From Legionella gratiana (lineage in GTDB: Bacteria > Pseudomonadota > Gammaproteobacteria > Legionellales > Legionellaceae), in assembly GCF_001467695.1 (NCBI RefSeq), contig NZ_LNYE01000029.1:121966-185965 (forward strand): 64,000 bases of DNA. The letters are read 5' to 3'. The position numbers and the translations under genes were made by a program. Each line of letters opens with the position of its first letter. The stretch's first letter is position 1. Shown piece after piece: positions 41,688 to 51,262 of the stretch. The notes beneath the pieces were generated by a model that was not told the DNA's origin, did no database searches, and was given only the letters and a program-made list of their open reading frames with translations.

Positions 41688-42218
41688 ATGTCTATTGAAC
41701 AATTGAAACAGACTATACCTGATTTTGCTAAAGACATTCGCCTTAATTTGAGTAATCTATTTGGTAATATTGCTCAGACCGGTTTAACGGATACTCAATT
41801 TTATGGTGTTGCATTAGCTGTAGCTTATACCTTGAAAAATAAAAGTATAATCAATGCGATTAAAACAGATGGGGAAATGCATCTTTCGCCTGAATTAGAA
41901 CACGCTGTAAAAACAGCAACTGCTTTAATGGCTATGAATAATGTGTATTACCGTGCAATTCATTTAGCAGAAAATAAGGAACTTTCAACGTTACCCGCTC
42001 ATTTACGAATGAATGGTATGTTAAATCCCGGTGTGTCCAAAGTTGATTTTGAGTTATTTGCTTTGGCCGTATCTGTGATTAATGGTTGTGGAATGTGCAT
42101 TAGTTCGCATGTAAGACAATTACTAGAACATGGATTGGATAAAACCACTGTTCAATCGGTACTGCGTATCGCAGCTGTTTTGAATGCTTCGTCCTTTGTT
42201 CTGACACTAGAGGAGTGA
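41688..42218 (+). CDS. ahpD: Alkyl hydroperoxidase AhpD
   Basis: A 176-residue carboxymuconolactone-decarboxylase-like disulphide reductase that recharges AhpC. The active-site motif NGCGMCISSH gives C134, C137 and H141, matching the Cys-x-x-Cys and His of the mycobacterial enzyme. AAAGGAG precedes the ATG. It is the second gene of the ahpCD operon. Confidence 0.94.
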   Translation: MSIEQLKQTIPDFAKDIRLNLSNLFGNIAQTGLTDTQFYGVALAVAYTLKNKSIINAIKTDGEMHLSPELEHAVKTATALMAMNNVYYRAIHLAENKELSTLPAHLRMNGMLNPGVSKVDFELFALAVSVINGCGMCISSHVRQLLEHGLDKTTVQSVLRIAAVLNASSFVLTLEE

Positions 42219-42228
42219 CCATCCATTA

Positions 42229-42271
42229 AAGCGTAATCTAAAAAATAGGATACTTGATCTTGATTACGCTT
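42229..42271. terminator. Hairpin between convergent ahpD and pspC
   Basis: AAGCGTAATC and GATTACGCTT are perfect 10-bp arms with a 23-base loop. It lies 11 bases after ahpD. An alternative GGATAC/GTATCC pairing overlaps it. There is no T-run. Confidence 0.4.
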
Positions 42272-42359
42272 ACTTTACCGTATCCCTCGTGGCCGCTTAT
42301 CTTTTGTTTGGATAGGCTAAGTAATATGATTCATCCTCGACTCATTCTTTTTCTCATGA

Positions 42360-42578
42360 TTAGGCATCCTGCCAGCCTTCGGGTTCTAAAGGAATGATTA
42401 TCCATAAGATAATGTATGCTATAAATGCAGCTCCTCCAAGTAAGAAAAAAATAACAAAAATTATTCTCATCCATACTGGATCTACACCAAAATAAATGCC
42501 TAATCCGCCGCATATTCCAGCAATTTTTCGATCTTTACGGGAGCGCCATAATTTTTTATAAGGTGGATGATTACGCAT
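42360..42578 (-). CDS. PspC-domain membrane protein
   Basis: A 72-residue protein consisting of one PspC domain. The basic N-terminus KKLWRSRKDRKIAGICGGLG and the following YFGVDPVWMRII are family hallmarks, then one membrane helix (FFLLGGAAFIAYIILWIIIP, about 44-63). PspC in E. coli takes part in the phage-shock response to membrane damage, but no pspA or pspB is present here. It lies 3 bp downstream of the symporter on the same strand. Confidence 0.85.
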   Translation of the reverse strand: MRNHPPYKKLWRSRKDRKIAGICGGLGIYFGVDPVWMRIIFVIFFLLGGAAFIAYIILWIIIPLEPEGWQDA

Positions 42579-42581
42579 AAC

Positions 42582-43820
42582 TTACCTTGATGTTGAGTGT
42601 GTAAACCATTTTTTTCCCTCCACAAAACGGGCAATCATCATGCAGCTTACACTGTTGCATGTTACATTAAGCATTGTTGCAAGTGGATCAATGATAATAC
42701 TTATTGCCGCAATGATCATTAAAACCGATGGCGGAAACCCATAAACACTTAAAATAAGTAGTTCTCCAAGCATTCCTCCACTAGGAATGGCCCCCATTAC
42801 AGTGCCAACCAATAAAGAAATTCCTAATGCAGTGAGTAAAACACTAGGTTCGGAAAAATTTAAATGAAAAATTCCAAACAGAAAAGCAATTTTGAAAACA
42901 CCGCCGATTACAGAACCATCTTTGTGGATAATAGTACCTAGAGGAATTACGGTTTCATAAATTTCGGGAGCAACTTTCATTTTTTTGACGCTTATTAAAT
43001 TGGCAGGAATACTTGCGGCACTACTGCATGTTGCAATTGAAGTAACTGCAGGCAAAAAGATATTGCGCCAAAATAACCTTACTCCCTGAGTTTTCCCTGC
43101 CAAATAGGCAAAAAATGTATCGATTAGGACAAAATATATTAGTCCAGAAGCGTAATAAAGAATGCCAACCCGAAGATAATTCGTCATTAATTGCGGGCCT
43201 AAATCATGAACTAAAACGGCAAAATAAGCAAAAAAACCAATAGGGGCATAGTACATAATTAGTGCAAAAACACGCATGAACACTTCTTCGCCTGCTTGTA
43301 AAAAATCAATAAATGGTTTTCCTTTTTCATGAACATGAGATGTAGCAAGCCCAACAAGGATTGAAAAAATGATTAAAGCGAGAATATGTTTATGAGACAG
43401 TAAATGATTGAATTCTGAAACAGTAAAAATTTCTGGAATTTGATCCAAAAAACTAAGTGCGGATGTTTTTGCAGAAAAAGACAACGGTAAAACAACGTCT
43501 TGGGCAGGTGGAAAGAAGCTAACTATAAAAAGAGCATAAAGTGCTGCTATTACACCAGTAAATAAAAAAATAATCGTCATATAAAAAGCAATTCTGCTTA
43601 ATTTGCCCATAACGCTAATGCGTGCAATTGCAGAACTGACACTAAAAAAAATCAAGGGCACAATGGTTGTAAAAATTAGATTAAGAAAAATTTCGCCAAG
43701 AGGTTTTAGATAGGGTGTTATTTTGCCAAAGAAGTAGCCGGTGAAGCCACCAAGGACAATTGCTGAAATTAAAATCAGCGAAAAAAGATAAGATTCAGAA
43801 ACTTTTTTTGCCGCAGCCAT
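42582..43820 (-). CDS. Dicarboxylate/amino acid:cation symporter (DAACS, GltP/DctA-like)
   Basis: A 412-residue inner-membrane symporter with about eight helices and two re-entrant loops. The serine-rich hairpin is CSSAASIPANL, followed by the GTIIHKDGSVIGGVF block (in place of the usual NMDG) and IDPLATMLNVTCNSVSC for the helix-8 substrate-binding region. These deviations from the classic NMDGT and DRxxT motifs make the substrate uncertain between acidic or neutral amino acids and C4-dicarboxylates. Legionella relies on amino acids for carbon, so amino-acid uptake is plausible. It precedes pspC. Confidence 0.85.
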   Translation of the reverse strand: MAAAKKVSESYLFSLILISAIVLGGFTGYFFGKITPYLKPLGEIFLNLIFTTIVPLIFFSVSSAIARISVMGKLSRIAFYMTIIFLFTGVIAALYALFIVSFFPPAQDVVLPLSFSAKTSALSFLDQIPEIFTVSEFNHLLSHKHILALIIFSILVGLATSHVHEKGKPFIDFLQAGEEVFMRVFALIMYYAPIGFFAYFAVLVHDLGPQLMTNYLRVGILYYASGLIYFVLIDTFFAYLAGKTQGVRLFWRNIFLPAVTSIATCSSAASIPANLISVKKMKVAPEIYETVIPLGTIIHKDGSVIGGVFKIAFLFGIFHLNFSEPSVLLTALGISLLVGTVMGAIPSGGMLGELLILSVYGFPPSVLMIIAAISIIIDPLATMLNVTCNSVSCMMIARFVEGKKWFTHSTSR

Positions 43821-44017
43821 GGACCAAACATCCTCAACATGTTTTATATTTTTGATAAGAAGTTTTCTATTGTATCCCTTTGCTTATAGATTGCGCCATA
43901 GCAGGTTTTTTTTCGATCATTCAGTAAATTTGATTATAAAATACCATCATTGAATTAATAATTTGCAGCATGTATAATGCGTGGCGCTTATAATGTAACC
44001 CACGAGGGAGAATCGTT

Positions 44018-45550
44018 ATGCCTTCAGCTAATCCTGTAGTTTATAATCAAGCCAACCTTTATTCTTGGAGGGAGGAATTACCTAGACTTCAGTTACAAAT
44101 ATCGGAAAAAGTGGGCTTAATTGAAGAACAGAAGCAACATCTTCGGCCACTCCAAGGTCACTTGGATACCACAAATAGACTCATTTCAATCGTGCAAAGT
44201 CAACTTACCAACGCAGATATCAATGCAACTCAAGATATGATCCATCACATGCACGATCATCACCACCATGGTCATCAGCACGGTCACCATCATGGTCATA
44301 GAGATGGAGTACTGCACTATATGGGTGATTTTGCAAGAGAATGGAACCGAAATCAATTACAAAGTGAACTCACACGTTTGCAGGTAGAGCGTCGTTCACT
44401 CCAAAGTCAAATGCGCCCCTATGAACGGATAATTAATGAAACAAATGCTGAATTAGTTCAATTACGTTCGCAAGAATCGTTTTTAAAGAAGCATATCCCA
44501 GCTGCTGAATCATTTTTACATGCTTTAAATGAAAATCCATTAGAATTAGTGACTGCTTTGGCAAATAGGTTGGAAAAAGCATTTGTTGACTATGAAGATA
44601 CTCATCTTACAGGACTTTCCCCACAAGTACGTATCAGTTTGATTGCTGCACGTTATGGGTTAAATGAGTTAACTCGTTATGATGGTGGCTATAATCCAGC
44701 GGTCTTGCATACTACACATCGAGCTAATTATTTGCGTTTATCTGGCTTTATATGGGATATGTATTCTCGAGTAAAACAAGAAAACCAAGATAGTGCATTT
44801 GAAAAGATTTTAGCCGAGCTTGTTGAAAGTACTCATGTTCTTCAACATGGGGATTTACCTGATCATTTGCGAACAAACTTTAGTGCCCAGGCATGGTTTG
44901 AGGGATCGAAAAACAAAAATTCAGCCGTTTTTGCGATTCAACCTGCCCAATTAACAAATATAGAAGAACAAATTTTTACTAATGGATTGGCTTTTTTGAA
45001 ACGAAACAATGGTCCATCTAATGATTTGCAAAAACATATTATGAATGCGGGTGATTTGATTGACGCAGAAGTGACTATGAAAAAACAAAAACAGGAGCCT
45101 ATTGACTATCATTTTTATGGCCGAACAGTACGCGTTTTAGGGGAAGCGCTAGCGAAGCCTATGGATATGCAAGCTGCAAAACGCTTAGGAGGCATTGCAG
45201 AATATGCGTCTGGAAGTGCTTCTGTGGGCAAACAAGTTTTAGGTGGTTTACTTATTGCTTTAGGCGTTTTGCTTGTTGGCGCAAGTGTTGCTGGTTTTGT
45301 AGCTTCGTTTGGTTCAAGTTCCGCATTAAGTGCTGTGGGAATGGCTTTGGGATTGAGCTTATTGCAAACACAAGTTGTTTTGGGCGTTACTTCTTCATTA
45401 GCTGCTGCTTCTGGAATTGGATTAACCTTTTTTGTGGGGCCTAATACTATGAAGTCAGGGCAGCGTCAGGGGCTATCGCAAGAACTGGTTGATGTTAAAG
45501 AAGGCATGGAACATGATGCTTCTCAACCTTACGAAGTTACCTACCATTAA
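44018..45550 (+). CDS. Coiled-coil protein with His-rich loop and hydrophobic C-terminal region, candidate effector
   Basis: A protein of 510 residues that I do not recognise. The N-terminal half is coiled coil (about 13-65 and 115-175), interrupted at 82-98 by a His-rich stretch (HHMHDHHHHGHQHGHHHGH) that could bind metal. The middle is globular. Residues about 405-475 form two long hydrophobic segments (LGGLLIALGVLLVGASVAGF; VVLGVTSSLAAASGIGLTFF), which could insert as a hairpin into a membrane. The last 35 residues are polar and Glu/Gln-rich. GGGAG precedes the ATG. This architecture is common among Dot/Icm effectors that act on host membranes, but translocation is not shown. Confidence 0.6.
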   Translation: MPSANPVVYNQANLYSWREELPRLQLQISEKVGLIEEQKQHLRPLQGHLDTTNRLISIVQSQLTNADINATQDMIHHMHDHHHHGHQHGHHHGHRDGVLHYMGDFAREWNRNQLQSELTRLQVERRSLQSQMRPYERIINETNAELVQLRSQESFLKKHIPAAESFLHALNENPLELVTALANRLEKAFVDYEDTHLTGLSPQVRISLIAARYGLNELTRYDGGYNPAVLHTTHRANYLRLSGFIWDMYSRVKQENQDSAFEKILAELVESTHVLQHGDLPDHLRTNFSAQAWFEGSKNKNSAVFAIQPAQLTNIEEQIFTNGLAFLKRNNGPSNDLQKHIMNAGDLIDAEVTMKKQKQEPIDYHFYGRTVRVLGEALAKPMDMQAAKRLGGIAEYASGSASVGKQVLGGLLIALGVLLVGASVAGFVASFGSSSALSAVGMALGLSLLQTQVVLGVTSSLAAASGIGLTFFVGPNTMKSGQRQGLSQELVDVKEGMEHDASQPYEVTYH

Positions 45551-45574
45551 TTCATTTTTTGAATGACATCATTT

Positions 45575-45603
45575 TGCCATACTCTATACTTGAGAGTATG
45601 GCA
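45575..45603. terminator. Hairpin after the coiled-coil gene
   Basis: TGCCATACTC (45575-45584) and GAGTATGGCA (45594-45603) form a perfect 10-bp stem with a 9-base loop, 22 bases after the stop. No T-run follows, so the terminator strength is uncertain. Confidence 0.45.
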
Positions 45604-45650
45604 TAGAGTTCTGTTTTAAAAGCTCTATATCTTTTTATTCTAGGACGATC

Positions 45651-46940
45651 ATGATGATGCAGCGACATTTTTTCAGACAAAAGACTTCTTCTGATTTACA
45701 AGTAGCAGAAGTTCAAGACTGTTGTATTCAAATTCCCTCTGCTACTGATATAGAACAAATGCATGGGATGCCTGCTGGTGCTGAAGAAGATCAGTTCAAC
45801 CGCTTAAAGCATATGACTCAAGTGATCTTAGAAATTCACGCAATAGATTCTGCTTTATCAATTATCGATACGGATCAAGTGAATTTATCACGTTATTGGA
45901 GTCAATTATTTGCCGCAATGCAAAAAGGGGATGAGCAATCCGCATTAGTGTGTTTCACTAAAATTCCTAAAAGAGATACACTTCTCAAAGCATTATTGGC
46001 AGTGCATACACCGGAATATCTGCAACAAATTATTATTGATTGTATCCAAGCGCAGCGTAAAGGGCAGAAGCAATTAAACTCAGATGTTGTGATTACGCCC
46101 AAAACTCTAGAGGTATTAATTAAAGATATTGCAATGACCTTATTTCATTCTGGAAAGGTTCATTTTTCTTTTGGTTTGCCAACGCATCATGCCTACAGTG
46201 ATGAAGGCAGTGGTTTTTGTATTTTGAATAAAACGGCTATCCTACTGAAACAGGTGCAAAGTCTACATAGCGAACCACTCAAACACATTATTGTAGGAAC
46301 AGATGTGAATCGAGATAATGGTTTATGTGATATTTTGATGCAATCTGCTTCAGATATGGATATATGCCATATCGATATTTTTGATTCGCGTGTTTATCCT
46401 CAGCAGGATAACTCTTTTATCAATAAATTATTTAAACGAACGGGTAAGGATGTAGGACAAGAAATTCATTCATGGAAGACGGGAAATTTACAGTATTTTG
46501 CTGTAGATTTAAGTGCAACAATTCGTAAACCTGGAACTGTTCATCCTGCATTGGTTTTTGCTCTCGAGGAAATCGTGGAACAAGTTGAAAATGCAAAAGC
46601 AAAAAATCAGAAAATAGCACTTTTTTTACCAACGGGTTGGGATTCTCATGAGGCTGAAACAGCTTATTGTGGGAAATTTGTTGATGGTCGATTAATGGGT
46701 AAAACAGAAGCAAGGAAAACACGCTTTAATGAAACGGATTTAACTTATTTTTATGAGTGTCTTTTTCAGCTCTATCAAGAAAATAAAGAACATATTGAAC
46801 GAGTATATTGGGGGTTAGAAGGGGGCTATGATCGGCCCATGTATGAGCAACAAATCCGGTTATTAATGTCTCTTATTTTGAACAATCTGGTACATCAGGA
46901 TCAAATTGAACCTGATAATCCTATGAGAATGAGCGACTAA
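45651..46940 (+). CDS. Histone-deacetylase-fold protein with altered zinc site
   Basis: A 429-residue protein of the arginase/HDAC superfamily (class I/II HDAC-like). Landmarks are VHTPEYL (119-125), the catalytic His pair H179-H180 in PTHHAYSDEGSGFC, D218 in GTDVNRDNG, D331 in TGWDSHEAE and Y393 in LEGGYD. In HDAC8 the zinc ligands are D178, H180 and D267; here the matching positions are D218, N220 and D331, so the histidine ligand is asparagine. The N-terminal 110 residues are an extra region. AGGA precedes the ATG. It could act on host or bacterial acetylated substrates, or be a binding pseudo-enzyme. Confidence 0.78.
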   Translation: MMMQRHFFRQKTSSDLQVAEVQDCCIQIPSATDIEQMHGMPAGAEEDQFNRLKHMTQVILEIHAIDSALSIIDTDQVNLSRYWSQLFAAMQKGDEQSALVCFTKIPKRDTLLKALLAVHTPEYLQQIIIDCIQAQRKGQKQLNSDVVITPKTLEVLIKDIAMTLFHSGKVHFSFGLPTHHAYSDEGSGFCILNKTAILLKQVQSLHSEPLKHIIVGTDVNRDNGLCDILMQSASDMDICHIDIFDSRVYPQQDNSFINKLFKRTGKDVGQEIHSWKTGNLQYFAVDLSATIRKPGTVHPALVFALEEIVEQVENAKAKNQKIALFLPTGWDSHEAETAYCGKFVDGRLMGKTEARKTRFNETDLTYFYECLFQLYQENKEHIERVYWGLEGGYDRPMYEQQIRLLMSLILNNLVHQDQIEPDNPMRMSD

Positions 46941-46955
46941 GGAACCTACGCGTTC

Positions 46956-47627
46956 CTAAGGTAAATAATAATAGGGATTCGGTAGTTTAAATACTTTTTG
47001 AGCATAACCACCTTTTAGATCACTGTTTTGATCGCCTATAGAAGCTACAATTGTATAACCTTTTTCCGTGATTGTTTTTCGTGCATGTGCTTTAAACGGG
47101 ATAATGGATTTGGATGAATAATTTATGGGACGTAAATAAAGCCCAGACCATTGATTATAACCTGCTTTAATTAAATTTTGTTCTGTGGCTTTACGTTCGG
47201 ATTCATTTCTACCGGTGACAAAAAATACGTTGACATTATGAGCAAGGGCGTCTTTATATAAAACAAGCATTGGCTTAATGGCTGGGGCATTCGCAGCCAT
47301 TATATCTTGATGAAATTGTTTCCGATTCCCACCGAAATCACGTTGAATCATTACGTTGTAATTGGATAAGCTAGTTTCGTCAATGTCTAAAACAATGGCG
47401 AGTTTTTTATGTAATTGTTCTTTTTTATTGAGTTTGACCTGTTGATCGATATACTTTTGGGCTTTTTGGATGATTTGACTTAACTCTTTTTGATAAGCAC
47501 CTGAATCATGATACCGTTTGAGCTCATTTTTCACTACAGTCAGATTGGGTGGTTCAGCAAAAATTGGATTTGAAAAAAGAGATACTAATAGTATTGCACT
47601 GAGTATTCGAGCGAATAAATTCTTCAT
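46956..47627 (-). CDS. Exported acid phosphatase, class B / HAD subfamily IIIB
   Basis: A 223-residue phosphatase. A signal peptide is visible (about 1-24, ending PIFA-EP). HAD motif I is VLDIDETSLSN, motif II is VFFVTGRNESER, and the later lysine and aspartate motif is in SIGDQNSDL. It resembles OLP/AphA-type acid phosphatases, which act in the periplasm or outer membrane on nucleotides and small phosphoesters. It is convergent with the HDAC-like gene (15 bp apart) and divergent from smc. The physiological substrate is unknown. Confidence 0.87.
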   Translation of the reverse strand: MKNLFARILSAILLVSLFSNPIFAEPPNLTVVKNELKRYHDSGAYQKELSQIIQKAQKYIDQQVKLNKKEQLHKKLAIVLDIDETSLSNYNVMIQRDFGGNRKQFHQDIMAANAPAIKPMLVLYKDALAHNVNVFFVTGRNESERKATEQNLIKAGYNQWSGLYLRPINYSSKSIIPFKAHARKTITEKGYTIVASIGDQNSDLKGGYAQKVFKLPNPYYYLP

Positions 47628-47739
47628 TATTTATCCAATTTGTATCAAATAGGATGCAATTATATAAAGATTTTAATTGTTGTCAAATTAAACAGACTCT
47701 AGGTTTGATGCGTATATAGATAGCCTGCTCATCCTCAGT

Positions 47740-47745
47740 TATAAT
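47740..47745 (+). promoter_or_regulatory. Candidate smc promoter -10
   Basis: A consensus TATAAT lies 26 bases before the smc ATG; the -35 region is poor. There is no clear Shine-Dalgarno before smc. Confidence 0.35.
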
Positions 47746-47770
47746 GCATATTTATTTTGTTTAAATTACC

Positions 47771-50700
47771 ATGCATCTGAAACAATTGAAAATAGCGGGT
47801 TTTAAATCTTTTGTTGATCCCACAGTAGTGCATTTCCCAAGTCAATTGGTCGCAGTTGTTGGTCCGAATGGTTGTGGAAAATCAAACATTATTGATGCAG
47901 TACGCTGGGTAATGGGAGAGAGTTCTGCGCGAAATTTGCGTGGAGAATCGATGACTGATGTCATTTTTAATGGCTCTTCTCATCGTAAATCTGTAGGTCA
48001 GGCTTCAGTTGAATTGGTGTTTGATAACAGTCTTGGACGTTTAACCGGTCCATTTGCCAGTTATGGAGAAATCGCAGTCAAACGTGTAGTTACTCGGAAT
48101 GGTGATTCTACTTATTACTTAAATGGTAGCCGCTGTCGTCGTAAGGATATTACTGACATTTTTCTTGGCACTGGGGCTGGTGCTCGTGGTTATTCAATTA
48201 TTGGGCAGGGTACTATTTCTCAGCTTATTGAGGCTAAACCTGAGGAACTGAGAGTGTTTCTTGAAGAAGCCGCTGGGGTTTCTAAATATAAAGAACGTCG
48301 ACGCGAGACTTTGCTGCGTATTGATCATACACGTGAAAATTTGACTCGAGTTGCAGACATACGAGACGAATTAGACAAACAATTACAACGTTTGGAACGA
48401 CAGGCCAAGGCAGCGGAACGCTATCTCATTCTTAAAGATGAAGAGCAATTATGTCGTGCAGAAATTTTAGCACTTAAATGGTTCGATTTGATAAGTCAAC
48501 AAGAAGCAAAACAACATCAATTGCATGATCTGGCGGTGCATTATGAGCAGCAACAGAGTGCACTTGTAAAAGTAAATAAAGAGCGTGTTGTTTTAAATGA
48601 AAAAATTTATGATGTAGATGAGCAAACACAACAAATTCAAGTCAGTTTTTATCAATTAGGCACTGAAATAGCGCGTTTGGAAGAAACCATCCAGCAACAA
48701 GTTCGTGAAAAAAAACGCTTAGAGCAAGATCAACAGCAAATGCAAGCAGATTGGCAGGCTATTGCGGAACAATTGCAACAGGATAAAGTGGAACTGCTTC
48801 ATTGCCAACAGAATGCTCAAAATTTAGCAGAGAAACTCGATCAATTAAGAGTTCAATTTAGAGAGCACGATGCAACTTGGCAAGACACCCAAAAACAGCA
48901 GGCACAATGGGAGCAACATTGGCAAGAGGTGCAAGTGCATGCCAACAATCTGAAAAGAGAATTTCAAGTGGCACAAGTGCAGGGACAGCATTTAGATGAG
49001 AAGTATCAGCAAACGATTTTAAGACTAGAAAAGCTTAAATTAGAACACGAATCTATCTCTATAGGTGAGTTACAGCAAACACAAAAAAAATTAGAAGAGC
49101 AACGCATGAAGCTCATTGTAGATCACGAATTCGATGAGCGCCAATTAAATCAAAGCCAAGAAAATACAAAACAACTGCGTGCTAAACTCCAAGAAATCGA
49201 GCAACAATTACATGAGGCACAAGATGATTTTCATCGAGCTAATACAGAGCATGCTGCATTAACTGCAGCACAACGTGCTGCAAGACAAGGCGCGAAAAGT
49301 AAAAATGGTATTCAACAGTGGTCCGAAAAACCAAGATTGATGGATGTTTTGCAAGTCGAGAGTAAATGGCAAACGGCTTGCGAACGAGTACTCAATGAGA
49401 CATTGCACGCTTATGTTCTAGAAACCTTTGATGAATTGTGGCCGCAACGAGCAAATTGCGAGCGTCAAGGTGTGAGTATTGTTACTTTAAGAAATGTAAG
49501 CACTAAGTCTGATTCTTACCCTCGTCTTGTGGATAAAGTACATGGAGCAATACCTGCACATGTATGTCTACTGGAACATATTTATGCCGCTGACCATTTT
49601 GATGAAGCATTAAGCTGGTTGCCGGAGATAGCTGAATATCAATCGATCATTACCCCAGATGGTTTTTGGATAGGGCAAGGATGGGTAAAGTTTGTTAATC
49701 CTGAGGAGCAAGATGATTTAGGTTTTTTGGCGCGCCAACAAAAAATTGCAGACTTATCTTTGTTGGTTCAAGAGCTGCAACAAAGAATAGATGGGCTAAG
49801 AACTGATCGCGATCATACCCATCAACAGGTACAAAAAAACTTAAAGGAAGTTGAGTTACAACAGCTCAATGTTAATGCCAGTAATGAAGCATTAAGAATC
49901 AATAGTTCTGCATTGAGTAGTAATGAACAAGCTATTTTTCAGGCAGAAAAACAAGCCATTGTTTTAACTGCTGAATGTGAAGAATTGCAGTTTCTTTTAG
50001 AAAACACAGCAGCAGAACAATGTGCTATCAACGAAAAATTGCATTCTTTAGAAGAACAATGTTGTGACTATGAGCAACGACAAGAAGAATGTTTACGTGA
50101 AAAGCAAGAATGGTTAGAAACCGTAACATTAAAGAATAAACAAGTAGAGGAGTCTCGACTGCAATTGCATCATGCAGAACTGGAGTATGATAGAGAAAAA
50201 AACAAAATACAACAACTCGAAGAGCGTATTCAGAGGGAAAAAGAACGTTCCGATATTTTGCAAGAGCGTCTTGAACATATAGCATTGCTTAGTCTGCAGA
50301 CTGAAGGGCCGGGAATAGAACTTAAAGATCAACTGACACAACAAGTACAAAAGCATAGTGAGGTAGAGTCACAACTAACATCAAGTAGAGAACAATTATC
50401 GCAGTTAAGAATGGAGCTTGAAGGTTGTGAGAAAAATATTTTAAACTGTGATTTTGAGGTCAAACGTATTCAAGAACTCATCGCACAAGTTCGTATGGAC
50501 GAGCAGGCTTTAGCTGTACGAGCAAGCTCGATACAAGAGTCACTAGATGAATCTGGGTTACACGCTCAAGTTTTGTTAGAACAGATACCTAAAGGTGTAA
50601 CCCAGAGCTTACGTGAAGATGAGTTAATCGCTCTTGCAGAGAAAATTAAACGTTTAGGGGCGATTAATCTAGCTGCAATCGAAGAATTTGCTTCGGAGCA

Positions 50701-51262
50701 ACAACGTAAAGTATATTTAGATGAACAATATAATGACTTGAGCCAAGCTTTGGCAACTCTGGAATCTGCCATTGAAAAGATGGATAAAGAAACACGAATG
50801 CGCTTGGAGAATACCTTTGAGGAAGTAAATACTTCATTTAAAGCACTTTTCCCTCGCCTGTTTGGTGGAGGAAGAGCACAGCTTGAATTGACTTGTGATA
50901 ATCTGTTGGAAGCTGGTATTGTAGTAATGGCACAACCCCCAGGAAAACGAAATAGTACAATTCATTTGTTATCTGGAGGGGAGAAGGCAATGACTGCAGT
51001 GGCTTTGGTATTTGCTATTTTTCAGTTAAATCCTTCACCATTTTGTATGTTAGATGAAGTAGATGCACCTTTAGATGATGTAAATGTAGGGCGTTTTTGC
51101 ACACTAGTGAAAGAAATGTCACAATTTGTGCAATTTCTTTTTATTACACACAATAAAGTTACAATGGAATTGGCGGATCATTTGATTGGGGTAACTATGC
51201 GTGAACCTGGAGTATCTCGCTTGGTTGCGGTTGATGTAACACAAGCTTTGGCGATGGAGTAA
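47771..51262 (+). CDS. smc: Chromosome condensation protein SMC
   Basis: A 1163-residue SMC ATPase for chromosome organisation and segregation. Walker A is GPNGCGKSN (31-39), the ABC signature is LLSGGEKAMTAV and Walker B is FCMLDEVDAPLDD, both near the C-terminus. Long coiled coils (about 170-490 and 680-1000) flank the hinge (about 510-660). The length is typical. zipA starts directly after the stop, as in many gamma-proteobacteria. Most gamma-proteobacteria near the enterics use MukB instead; Legionella keeps SMC. Confidence 0.95.
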   Translation: MHLKQLKIAGFKSFVDPTVVHFPSQLVAVVGPNGCGKSNIIDAVRWVMGESSARNLRGESMTDVIFNGSSHRKSVGQASVELVFDNSLGRLTGPFASYGEIAVKRVVTRNGDSTYYLNGSRCRRKDITDIFLGTGAGARGYSIIGQGTISQLIEAKPEELRVFLEEAAGVSKYKERRRETLLRIDHTRENLTRVADIRDELDKQLQRLERQAKAAERYLILKDEEQLCRAEILALKWFDLISQQEAKQHQLHDLAVHYEQQQSALVKVNKERVVLNEKIYDVDEQTQQIQVSFYQLGTEIARLEETIQQQVREKKRLEQDQQQMQADWQAIAEQLQQDKVELLHCQQNAQNLAEKLDQLRVQFREHDATWQDTQKQQAQWEQHWQEVQVHANNLKREFQVAQVQGQHLDEKYQQTILRLEKLKLEHESISIGELQQTQKKLEEQRMKLIVDHEFDERQLNQSQENTKQLRAKLQEIEQQLHEAQDDFHRANTEHAALTAAQRAARQGAKSKNGIQQWSEKPRLMDVLQVESKWQTACERVLNETLHAYVLETFDELWPQRANCERQGVSIVTLRNVSTKSDSYPRLVDKVHGAIPAHVCLLEHIYAADHFDEALSWLPEIAEYQSIITPDGFWIGQGWVKFVNPEEQDDLGFLARQQKIADLSLLVQELQQRIDGLRTDRDHTHQQVQKNLKEVELQQLNVNASNEALRINSSALSSNEQAIFQAEKQAIVLTAECEELQFLLENTAAEQCAINEKLHSLEEQCCDYEQRQEECLREKQEWLETVTLKNKQVEESRLQLHHAELEYDREKNKIQQLEERIQREKERSDILQERLEHIALLSLQTEGPGIELKDQLTQQVQKHSEVESQLTSSREQLSQLRMELEGCEKNILNCDFEVKRIQELIAQVRMDEQALAVRASSIQESLDESGLHAQVLLEQIPKGVTQSLREDELIALAEKIKRLGAINLAAIEEFASEQQRKVYLDEQYNDLSQALATLESAIEKMDKETRMRLENTFEEVNTSFKALFPRLFGGGRAQLELTCDNLLEAGIVVMAQPPGKRNSTIHLLSGGEKAMTAVALVFAIFQLNPSPFCMLDEVDAPLDDVNVGRFCTLVKEMSQFVQFLFITHNKVTMELADHLIGVTMREPGVSRLVAVDVTQALAME

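Noticed and set aside
44219..44320. His-rich stretch considered as a CRISPR-like or simple DNA repeat
   Set aside because: The codons CAC/CAT alternate irregularly without spacer units; it is a coding low-complexity loop.
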